Shown: positions 1 through 5,166 of the stretch, in pieces
How the letters are laid out: every line of letters begins with the position of its first letter
Position numbering within the stretch: the stretch's first letter is position 1
Origin: Chloroflexota bacterium
Lineage (GTDB): Bacteria; Chloroflexota; Dormibacteria; Dormibacterales; Dormibacteraceae
NCBI GenBank assembly: GCA_003446775.1
Contig: DMCH01000093.1
Location: forward strand, 18,179-24,879
DNA length: 6,701 nucleotides
Direction of reading: 5' to 3'
Notes under the pieces: model-generated
Told to the model about the DNA's origin: nothing
Seen by the model: the letters and a program-made list of their open reading frames with translations, nothing else
Databases searched by the model: none
Translations under genes and position numbers: made by a program

Positions 1-44
1 GCCATGATCGGCCACCATTCGGCAAGTTCGTTGTAGAGCTTCAT
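1..44 (-). CDS. N-terminal fragment of a probable SAM-dependent methyltransferase
   Basis: Reading leftwards from an ATG at 44-42, the frame encodes MKLYNELAEWWPIM and then leaves the window. The short 'LYxxLAxWWP' opening is one I associate with the N-terminus of class I SAM-dependent methyltransferases of actinobacterial and related genomes, where it precedes the Rossmann-like methyltransferase fold. No SAM-binding motif is visible because only 14 full codons are present, so the family call rests on that opening alone. No convincing Shine-Dalgarno sequence lies just upstream. The gene is on the same strand as the cold-shock gene but about 417 bp away, with a tRNA remnant between them, so co-transcription is doubtful. 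It could be another protein with a similar start. Confidence 0.5.
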   Translation of the reverse strand, partial: MKLYNELAEWWPIM

Positions 45-206
45 GACCGGCTAGTCGATACGTTACAGGTGGCTCGGCGACGTTCGCAGTCAAGGGCTAC
101 CAGATCGCGATCTCTCCATGGTCGTACAGCAACGCCGGCGATAAACCATGGCAAACGGCGGCACTCAGCGAATTCGAGGCGCTATTTCTGAACGGGGCGC
201 AGCGAG

Positions 207-251
207 CTGTTAACCGCAAGGTTCAGGGTTCGAATCCCTAGTCCGGAGCCA
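207..251 (+). pseudogene. 3' half of tRNA-Asn(GUU), possible attachment-site remnant
   Basis: The stretch begins with a canonical anticodon loop, CTGTTAA (anticodon GTT at 209-211). It continues through the 3' anticodon stem, a 5-nt variable loop and a T-arm with loop TTCGAAT (229-235) closed by four pairs (the fifth, 224 with 240, is C/A). It ends with a 7-nt acceptor strand (241-247), discriminator G and encoded CCA (249-251). The 5' half does not fit: 202-206 does not pair properly with 214-218, and no TCCGGAC-like 5' acceptor strand occurs upstream in the window. A tRNA sharply truncated at the anticodon loop is the classic footprint of tyrosine-recombinase integration. It could instead be a decayed tRNA gene. 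Confidence 0.6.
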
Positions 252-288
252 AAATCTGAACTCGAATCCGGCTCCTGTCCGAGGTCGG

Positions 289-306
289 TGCGGTTGATTG
301 ACCGCA
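289..306. repeat. 6-bp stem-loop TGCGGT/ACCGCA
   Basis: TGCGGT (289-294) and ACCGCA (301-306) form a perfect 6-bp stem with a 6-nt loop. The same stem sequence recurs at 716-732 on the other side of the cold-shock gene. No T-run follows on either strand, so this is not an obvious intrinsic terminator. Function is unknown and chance is possible in GC-rich DNA. Confidence 0.3.
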
Positions 307-336
307 ACCTGACGCCAACCGCGTTCGATGACCAGA

Positions 337-376
337 TCAGTGCGGTCGCCCCGGAGTTCCGGAGCGGCCGCACTGA
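337..376. repeat. 19-bp-arm imperfect palindrome with 2-nt centre
   Basis: The arms 337-355 and 358-376 are reverse complements at 17 of 19 positions, separated only by GT. The outermost nine pairs and the innermost five are perfect. As plus-strand RNA, one of the two mismatches becomes a G-U wobble, giving a very stable hairpin. It lies 86 bp beyond the stop of the minus-strand cold-shock gene, so it could end or stabilise that transcript, but no T-tract follows on either strand. It might also be a mobile palindromic repeat. Only one copy is in the window, so this cannot be decided here. Confidence 0.55.
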
Positions 377-423
377 GGGGGGCTACCGCAGCCTCCCTCC
401 CCTCCTGGTTCGCCGGCAAGGAG

Positions 424-453
424 CGGCTCCCGATCCGGGCCGCACTGGAGCCG
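424..453 (-). terminator. Weak inverted repeat just downstream of the cold-shock gene
   Basis: CGGCTCC (424-430) and GGAGCCG (447-453) are perfect 7-bp inverted repeats with a 16-nt loop. They lie about 9 bp beyond the stop codon of the minus-strand cold-shock gene. The position suits a transcript 3' end, but the loop is long and there is no T-tract, so an intrinsic terminator is only a guess. Confidence 0.25.
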
Positions 454-461
454 GTTGACGA

Positions 462-659
462 CTACTGACTGAGCCTGACCTGCTTGGCACGCGGGCCCTT
501 GGGGCTCGGCTCAATCTCGAACGTGACTTTCTCTCCACCGTTGAGCGAGTCGAAGTTGTCGACTGCCTCGCGATGGAAGAAGTACTCCTTACCGTCCTCG
601 GCCGCTATAAAGCCGAAGCCGCGGTCGGAAACGAGCTTCTTGATGGTTCCGTTGGTCAT
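462..659 (-). CDS. Cold-shock-domain protein (CspA family, divergent RNP motifs)
   Basis: This 65-residue protein is a single five-stranded cold-shock (OB-fold) domain, expected to bind single-stranded RNA or DNA in the cytoplasm as an RNA chaperone or antiterminator. Visible family marks are the opening GTIKKL, RNP1 as RGFGFI (residues 13-18), RNP2 as YFFH (about 26-29), and the C-terminal VTFEI...KGPRAKQV. Length is normal for the family. The aromatic segment usually written KWFN is replaced by KKLV, so one nucleic-acid-stacking surface residue set is missing, and RNP2 reads YFFHR rather than VFVHF. The start is fixed by an AGAGGAG ribosome binding site 6-7 nt upstream of the ATG. It is transcribed away from the glycosyltransferase gene, so the two share an upstream region. 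Temperature control cannot be judged from the sequence. Confidence 0.93.
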   Translation of the reverse strand: MTNGTIKKLVSDRGFGFIAAEDGKEYFFHREAVDNFDSLNGGEKVTFEIEPSPKGPRAKQVRLSQ

Positions 660-715
660 CGCTGACTCCTCTTCTCGAACTCGCCAGAACTAGCCACGGG
701 CCTGTTCGAAGTAGA

Positions 716-754
716 TGCGGTCGGCCACCGCAAGCGGGCATCCCATTCGGGATG
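716..754. promoter_or_regulatory. Tandem small hairpins upstream of the glycosyltransferase gene
   Basis: Two perfect 6-bp stems lie back to back: TGCGGT/ACCGCA (716-721 with 727-732, 5-nt loop) and CATCCC/GGGATG (739-744 with 749-754, 4-nt loop). They fall in the region between the divergent cold-shock and glycosyltransferase genes, if translation of the latter starts at 850 or 826. They could be operators or leader structures. I see no convincing -35/-10 pair nearby. Confidence 0.3.
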
Positions 755-849
755 ATTACAAGCAGTGTGCCCCGGGCTGGACGGGCTCAAACATCACAGC
801 CGGATATCGAGAGTTCGAAGTGGGCATGTGGCGAGCCGTGTATGGTCAG

Positions 850-3240
850 ATGGCCATTCAAGTCGCTTTCGTCTCCACATCTGTGCCCCGCCGCTGCGGA
901 ATCGCCACCTTCACCTCCGACCTGATGGCGGCGACACGGGCGGCCGACCCCAGCTTGATCGCCCGCGTGGCGGCCATCGACGAGCCGAACGTCGTCCGGC
1001 TGTATGGACACGATGTGCGCTGGCGGATCCAGCAGGGCGACGCAGCCTCCTATCGTGCCGCGGCCGCGGCAATCAATGAATCGAAGGTCGACGTCGTGAA
1101 CGTCCAGCACGAATTCGGCCTCTACGGGGTCTGGCGAGCAGATGGGACCGAGAGCGTCTACGAAGACCACCTGCGCCCGTTCCTCGAGGAGCTAAGGAAG
1201 CCGGTCGTGACAACGCTTCACTCGGTTCCGCCCGAGCCCTCAACCTCGATGCGAGCGGCGGTGCAGTCGATAGTAGGGTTGAGCCAGGACGTGGTGGTCA
1301 TGGCCGCAGCGGCGGTGGATCTGCTTCGGTCGGACTACGGTCTACTGACGCAGCCCAAGGTCATCCCACATGGGATGCCGGCGATCGAGCCGCATGGCCG
1401 AAATCGATTCAAGGCGAAGCTGGGCCTCGAGGGCCGGACGATAGTCTCCACCTTCGGCCTCGTGGATCCTCGAAAGGGACTCGAGTTCATGGTGCAGGCA
1501 ATGCCGGCGATCGTCGAAAAGCACCCTGACGCCCTATATCTAATCGCCGGCCAGACACATCCCGACCTCCTGCGGACGCAGGGCGAGCAGTATCGCAATC
1601 ACCTGAGGGCAACCGTAGGGCGACTCGACCTGGCCAACCACGTCTACTTTCTAGACCATTACTTGGCGCAGCGCGAGATCGTCGATCTCCTGCTCGCAAC
1701 CGACGTGTACGTGACGCCGTACCTCGATCCGCGCCAGATCACCAGCGGCACGCTCGCTTACGCGCTGGGAGCGGGGAAGGCGATCGTGTCGACGCGATAC
1801 CTGCACGCCGTGGAGGCGCTTGCCGACGGGCGCGGAATGCTTGTCGATTTTCGCGACTCGAAACAGATTGCAAGCTCGGTGAACTCTATCCTCGCCGACC
1901 CGTCGCGCAAGGGCACCCTTGAGCACATGGCCTACGCGTATGCCAAGGACATGACATGGCCGAAGCTGGGCCGAACCTGGGTCGACCTCATGGAGGGCCT
2001 AGCCAGGGTGGCGGTGGTCGGGCAGCCGCCAAACAATACGGCTGCCACTCCTGGTCGGCAGTTCGGTGCTCGGCTGCCCGAGAACCCTATCCTCACGCGC
2101 GCCAGCATCTCGCCGTCTCGACCTGAGCTCGAAGTGGTCTCGGTCTTCAACGCAGCGGCCGCCCGCGTAGGGGACGAGGTCGTGTTGCTCCTGCGCGTCG
2201 CCGAGCGGCCGATCAGCGTCACGGTCGCACCGCCGGGAGCCCAGATGCTGGACCTCACCGGCCCCGAGGTCCGTCTGCGCCCACTTCCCGTCGGCATTCC
2301 TGGGAAGGACCTCGTCGGCATGTGCTTTCTGGACACGCGGGAGGAGCCGCCGCGCCTGATCGTCGCCTACCTGCCTCGGGATCTGTCCGGCCTCGACCTG
2401 AGTGACCCGCGTACCATCCGGTTCCACAGCAAGACTGGCGGCTCTGGCGCAGCCTACGATATCAGGGACTATTTGACCCAGCTGTCACACCTGCGGGTGG
2501 CCCGCAGCACCGACGGGGTGCACTTCAATGTCGATCCCGAGCCCGCCGTGGTGCCCGCGAACAGCTTCGAGGAGTACGGCTGCGAGGATCCCCGTGCAAC
2601 CCTCATCGACGGCGTTTGGCACATCACCTATGTTTCGGTAGCACGTATCGGGATCACGACGAGCCTGCTAACCACCACCGACTTCCGCTCCTTCGAGCGC
2701 CATGGCGTGATGTTCCTGCCCGATCACAAGGACGTCGCGATCTTCCCCGAGAGGATCGGCGGCCGCTACGTCGCGCTGACCCGACCGATGCCGCAGTCGT
2801 TCGGACGCGTGTTGGGTATCTGGATCGCATACTCCGACGACCTCATTGAGTGGGGCGGCCACACGCCGCTCGCGCTTCCCCGCTGGAACTGCTGGGACGA
2901 AGTCCGTACCGGGGCCGGCGCGGTGCCGTTCAGAGTCCCCGAAGGATGGCTCGAGCTTTACCACGGCGTCGACCGGAACATGCGGTACGCGATGGGAGCA
3001 CTGCTCCTCGATGGTGACGACCCGAGCCGGGTGATCGCCCGCTCGCCGGAACCGATCCTCGCCCCTACCGAGCCTTACGAACGGACCGGCCTCTTCAACG
3101 ACACGGTCTTCTCATGCGGCCATGTACCGCTCGACCCAGACGGCGACCGGATTCGCCTCTATTACGGCGCAGCCGACAGCTGCCTGGCCGCCGCGGACTT
3201 CTCAGTCAAGGAGATCGTCGAGCAGCTCACACCTTGCTGA
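850..3240 (+). CDS. Fusion of a GT4-like glycosyltransferase and a GH130 phosphorylase/mannosidase domain
   Basis: A 796-residue cytoplasmic two-domain enzyme with no signal peptide or membrane segment. Residues about 1-385 are a GT-B glycosyltransferase: the opening strand VAFVSTSVPRRCGIATF, VQHEFGLYG (His87), TTLHSVPP (His124), VIPHGMP (His174), a DPRKG donor-phosphate-type segment (208-210), and SGTLAYALGAGKAIVST (from 299) with Glu322 following. This SGT/GAGK form replaces the more usual EAFG-type GT4 motif. Residues about 410-795 are GH130, a five-bladed propeller: SVFNAAA (431-437), LLLRVAE (Arg449), CEDPR (Asp580, presumed general acid), HKDVAIFPER (Lys627), LYHGVD (His705) and a closing YYGAAD (771-776). 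GH130 enzymes phosphorolyse or hydrolyse beta-mannosides, and Lys627 and His705 match positions I recall as phosphate contacts. Starts at 715 or 826 are also in frame. I prefer 850 because it directly precedes the first strand, although no clear ribosome binding site exists for any of the three. The next gene overlaps its stop. Confidence 0.9.
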   Translation: MAIQVAFVSTSVPRRCGIATFTSDLMAATRAADPSLIARVAAIDEPNVVRLYGHDVRWRIQQGDAASYRAAAAAINESKVDVVNVQHEFGLYGVWRADGTESVYEDHLRPFLEELRKPVVTTLHSVPPEPSTSMRAAVQSIVGLSQDVVVMAAAAVDLLRSDYGLLTQPKVIPHGMPAIEPHGRNRFKAKLGLEGRTIVSTFGLVDPRKGLEFMVQAMPAIVEKHPDALYLIAGQTHPDLLRTQGEQYRNHLRATVGRLDLANHVYFLDHYLAQREIVDLLLATDVYVTPYLDPRQITSGTLAYALGAGKAIVSTRYLHAVEALADGRGMLVDFRDSKQIASSVNSILADPSRKGTLEHMAYAYAKDMTWPKLGRTWVDLMEGLARVAVVGQPPNNTAATPGRQFGARLPENPILTRASISPSRPELEVVSVFNAAAARVGDEVVLLLRVAERPISVTVAPPGAQMLDLTGPEVRLRPLPVGIPGKDLVGMCFLDTREEPPRLIVAYLPRDLSGLDLSDPRTIRFHSKTGGSGAAYDIRDYLTQLSHLRVARSTDGVHFNVDPEPAVVPANSFEEYGCEDPRATLIDGVWHITYVSVARIGITTSLLTTTDFRSFERHGVMFLPDHKDVAIFPERIGGRYVALTRPMPQSFGRVLGIWIAYSDDLIEWGGHTPLALPRWNCWDEVRTGAGAVPFRVPEGWLELYHGVDRNMRYAMGALLLDGDDPSRVIARSPEPILAPTEPYERTGLFNDTVFSCGHVPLDPDGDRIRLYYGAADSCLAAADFSVKEIVEQLTPC

Positions 3241-4289
3241 GGCAGTTGGCGCGGCTGACCCGCCCATTGCCGGCCGCCGGGCCGCGCGCGCTTGCAATCG
3301 CCGTCTACGCCGACGTCCGAGACGACATTCAGCCCGCCGCAGAAGCCGGGTTTGAGGGAGTGGCGTGTGTCGACGACGCCGCCCGCGGCTGTGAGCTCCT
3401 ATGCGACCTCTTCGCTGCCACTGGCGACCTGAGGCTCCGTGCATGGGCCGAAGGTTTGCTTGAGTTCCTTCTCTGGATGCACGACGGCAGCGGCCATTGG
3501 ATCAACTTCGTGTACGACTGGACCGGCCATCGCAATGTTGACGGCAGGACTTCTGAGGCCGGCGTCAACTTCTGGCAGGGCCGGGCGCTCAACGCCATGG
3601 CAAAGGCGTGGCTCATCCTGGGCGATCAACGGGCTCGGGACGCGCTAAACCTGGGGATGCAGGCAGCCGGCCAGCCCGCCGTTCCGTCCAACGTCCGGGC
3701 CCTACACGTGACCGCGCTCTTACACCTGTTCGTAGCGGAGCCGAGCGTCGCGCTTCGCAGTCAGCTGAGCGCGTGGAGCGACGAGATATTGGAGTCCCGC
3801 TTCGGCGATCTATTGATGAACTCGCCCGACGAGCGTGGCGCTCCGCACCTTTGGGGCCACATCCAGGAGGCGGTCCTGGCGGACGCTGGAGCACTCCTCG
3901 ACCGTGAGGACCTAGTTGCGGTCGCGGAGCGGAGCGCCGACCACATCTTTGTCGGGCTGATCGAGTCCGGATTCCGCGCCGGACAGGTACGGCCCTACGA
4001 CGTCCAGTCGGCAGTCTTCGTGATGGACCGGCTCGCTGCCGTCACGGGACGAACCGAATATGGGCGGCTTGGGCGGCAAGCCCGGATGTGGTTCGACGGG
4101 CGGAACCCCTCCGGCCGCCCTGTCTACGATCGCTTTCTCGGCAGGGTCGCAGACGGCATCGACGATCTGCGGGTCAACCCGAACTCAGGCGCGGAGTCGA
4201 ATATCGTCGCCGGTCTGGCACTCGCCGAGGACGCCGTGCTGCTCGTCCAGAAACAACCGACAACCGGACCCCTCTTCGGCGTGGCATGA
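3234..4289 (+). CDS. (alpha/alpha)6-toroid glycosidase-like protein
   Basis: About 351 residues, with no signal peptide or membrane segment. It looks like a six-hairpin (alpha/alpha)6 toroid: repeated helices with conserved carbohydrate-enzyme-like turns VDDAARG (Asp47-Asp48, Arg51), a Glu108 turn followed by FWQGRAL (113-119), PHLWGH (about 205-209) and NSGAESNIV (Ser318, Glu321). The pattern is like the DDNARAL / GRALWALG / GAEST pattern that I recall in domains fused C-terminally to GT4 glycosyltransferases of the kind encoded just upstream. The acidic pairs are candidate catalytic or sugar-binding residues. No activity can be assigned. The frame is open back to 3114, but the part before 3234 lies wholly inside the GH130 gene. 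I chose the TTG at 3234, which overlaps the preceding stop (TTGCTGA) and implies coupled translation. TTG at 3246 is an alternative. An AAGGAG at 3208-3213 is rather far upstream. Confidence 0.78.
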   Translation: MLRQLARLTRPLPAAGPRALAIAVYADVRDDIQPAAEAGFEGVACVDDAARGCELLCDLFAATGDLRLRAWAEGLLEFLLWMHDGSGHWINFVYDWTGHRNVDGRTSEAGVNFWQGRALNAMAKAWLILGDQRARDALNLGMQAAGQPAVPSNVRALHVTALLHLFVAEPSVALRSQLSAWSDEILESRFGDLLMNSPDERGAPHLWGHIQEAVLADAGALLDREDLVAVAERSADHIFVGLIESGFRAGQVRPYDVQSAVFVMDRLAAVTGRTEYGRLGRQARMWFDGRNPSGRPVYDRFLGRVADGIDDLRVNPNSGAESNIVAGLALAEDAVLLVQKQPTTGPLFGVA

Positions 4290-4388
4290 CCGCGCCGCCA
4301 GGGATCGCCGGCCGAGGCACGGACCTCCTCTGCCGAGGGGGCGATGGCTCGGCATTGGAGTCTCCAGGCCAATGGAGCAGTGCGCTCG

Positions 4389-4420
4389 ACCTCCGGGAGG
4401 TATAGCCTCAATTTGTTGAG
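4389..4420 (+). promoter_or_regulatory. Operator-like dyad plus hairpin in the leader of the Arg-rich gene
   Basis: ACCTCCGGGAGGT (4389-4401) is a perfect 13-bp dyad about a central G. It is followed by TATAGC (a poor -10-like hexamer, 4401-4406) and a 5-bp hairpin CTCAA/TTGAG (4407-4411 with 4416-4420), ending 7 nt before the ribosome binding site. The arrangement suits an operator or translational control element, but no -35 hexamer is apparent. Confidence 0.3.
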
Positions 4421-4427
4421 TCTCGAT

Positions 4428-4434
4428 AAGGAGG
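4428..4434 (+). promoter_or_regulatory. Strong ribosome binding site AAGGAGG
   Basis: A full-strength Shine-Dalgarno sequence, 5 nt before the ATG at 4440. It decides the start of the Arg-rich protein against the upstream in-frame ATG at 4344 and against an overlapping frame starting at GTG 4435, which is too close to be served by it. It is the best such site on the plus strand of this window. Confidence 0.85.
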
Positions 4435-4439
4435 GTGAG

Positions 4440-4664
4440 ATGGCATTCATTGAAACGCTGGTTCCCAGGAGGGCCAACCGGCGAGAGGTCGAAACGCTGG
4501 TTCCCAGGAGGGCCGACCGGCGAGTGGGCGAACGGCGGTCCGCCATCGAACGTCGCTTCGGTGAGAGGCGCTGTCCAGAGCGCGCGCATGTCGGCCGACG
4601 TGTCATCTTCGCCACGGACAGGCGCATGGCCGGACGCCGGATGGGCGAGCCCCGCGCACTGTAG
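4440..4664 (+). CDS. Small arginine-doublet protein, function unknown
   Basis: I do not recognise a family. The 74-residue product contains 22 arginines (30%), no lysine and only about ten acidic residues, so it is strongly basic. Ten Arg-Arg doublets recur along the chain, mostly every 4-9 residues, often preceded by Asp or Glu (DRR, ERR) as in ADRRVGERR, IERRFGERR and TDRRMAGRR. Residues 5-17 and 18-30 are a tandem 13-residue duplication beginning ETLVPRRA. There is one cysteine (45), no signal peptide and no membrane segment. Such composition would suit binding of nucleic acid, polyphosphate or another polyanion, or a charged helix with salt bridges between Glu and Arg, but this is inference. 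The AAGGAGG site and repeat in register with codons support a real gene. It follows the toroid gene by 150 bp on the same strand. Confidence 0.75.
   Translation: MAFIETLVPRRANRREVETLVPRRADRRVGERRSAIERRFGERRCPERAHVGRRVIFATDRRMAGRRMGEPRAL
4452..4529 (+). repeat. 39-bp in-frame tandem direct repeat
   Basis: Two 39-bp units (4452-4490 and 4491-4529) lie at the 5' end of the Arg-rich gene. Their first 34 bases (4452-4485 and 4491-4524) differ at a single position (A/G, giving Asn versus Asp), while the last five bases differ more. The period is 13 codons, so the duplication preserves the frame. The near identity points to a recent duplication or continuing recombination. Confidence 0.9.
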
Positions 4665-4688
4665 CCGGCCTAACCGATCCGCGGTGCT

Positions 4689-4763
4689 GCCCGGAGGCGG
4701 GCTCGCTGATCCCCGGCCCCGGTGCGCGAGGCCGCCTTGCGGCGGGTCTGGGCGCCACGCCCA
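4689..4763. terminator. Cluster of GC-rich hairpins between convergent genes
   Basis: Three short stems lie between the Arg-rich gene (plus) and spoVS (minus): GCCCG/CGGGC (4689-4693 with 4698-4702), CCGCC/GGCGG (4732-4736 with 4741-4745) and TGGGCG/CGCCCA (4749-4754 with 4758-4763). On the minus strand the middle stem has a GCAA tetraloop of the stable GNRA type. The position suits two-sided transcription termination, but no T-runs follow, so factor-independent termination is uncertain. Confidence 0.35.
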
Positions 4764-4783
4764 TCAGATCGAGGACTCTACCG

Positions 4784-5068
4784 TCAGCGCACTTCCACTA
4801 AGAGCCTGATCCCGGTCCTTTCCTGGCCATCGAACGACAAGTCGATGAAGGACGGGATGCACACGAGGTCGAGGCCCGCGGGCGCAACGTAGCCGCGCGA
4901 GATGGCGATCGCCTTGATGGCCTGGTTGACGGCACCAGCCCCAATGGCATGAACCTCGACATGCTGCTGACTCCGGATGACTCCGGCGATGGCCCCGGCG
5001 ACCGAGACCGGTTTGGAGGCGGCAGCAACCTTGAGCACCTCGTAAGGCGCCCTGCCTTCACGCTTCAT
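4784..5068 (-). CDS. spoVS: Stage V sporulation protein S homologue (SpoVS family)
   Basis: The 94-residue product matches the SpoVS family along its length: EVLKVAAAS (10-18), SVAGAIAGVIR, the VHAIGAGAVNQAIKAIAISRG core, and VAPAGLDLVCIPSF with a closing ERTGIRLLVEVR. Compared with the Bacillus protein as I remember it (about 86 residues), it has roughly eight extra N-terminal residues. SpoVS is a small alpha/beta protein of the Alba-like type, thought to bind nucleic acid. In Bacillus it affects septation and coat assembly during sporulation, but it is also common in non-sporulating lineages, so it does not prove sporulation here. The ATG start is preceded by only a weak, distant CGAGG (11-nt spacing). 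The gene lies 98 bp downstream of clpC on the same strand and may share its transcript. Confidence 0.93.
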   Translation of the reverse strand: MKREGRAPYEVLKVAAASKPVSVAGAIAGVIRSQQHVEVHAIGAGAVNQAIKAIAISRGYVAPAGLDLVCIPSFIDLSFDGQERTGIRLLVEVR

Positions 5069-5166
5069 CGTCAGAAAATCCTCGTCAAATATGTTCTCGA
5101 TGGATCCCCTGGATCGAAGTGGAGCATGGGCCCGCCGGAGCCGGGGTTGACGAGGGGAAGGCCAGT

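Larger units (their letters stand above)
45..461. other. 417-bp gene-poor stretch with a tRNA remnant and inverted repeats
   Basis: No convincing protein gene lies here. The contents are a 3' tRNA-Asn half (207-251), a 6-bp-stem hairpin (289-306), a long near-perfect palindrome (337-376) and a 7-bp inverted repeat just beyond the cold-shock gene's stop (424-430 with 447-453). Minus-strand frames across 182-419 are open, but they contain the antisense of the tRNA T-arm and show no protein-like character, so I treat them as chance. A plus-strand frame is open from about 47 to the stop at 238-240, but it has no usable start codon and runs into the tRNA half. Confidence 0.6.

Noticed and set aside
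47..240. Plus-strand frame open for about 64 codons ending at a TAG within the tRNA half
   Set aside because: The translation looks somewhat protein-like, but there is no ATG, GTG or TTG in frame and it runs into the tRNA remnant. Could be the decayed end of a gene, but not supportable.
207..251. tmRNA 3' end
   Set aside because: The loop CTGTTAA with anticodon GTT and the Asn-like variable loop fit tRNA-Asn. tmRNA 3' ends lack an anticodon arm in this position.
182..419. Two minus-strand open frames of 63 and 69 codons
   Set aside because: They read antisense through the tRNA half, producing the RDSNPEP-like string typical of reversed tRNA T-arms, and through palindromic spacer. No family resemblance or ribosome binding site.
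3114..3233. Upstream extension of the toroid frame to ATG 3114
   Set aside because: This part overlaps the conserved YYGAAD end of GH130 in another frame, is Arg/Pro-rich shadow sequence and has no ribosome binding site.
4452..4529. CRISPR or satellite array
   Set aside because: Only two abutting units with no spacers, in register with codons. It is an intragenic duplication.
4435..4809. Frame from GTG 4435 overlapping the Arg-rich gene
   Set aside because: The start is adjacent to the Shine-Dalgarno core, the sequence is low-complexity and it runs antisense into spoVS. The repeat makes any frame here look periodic.
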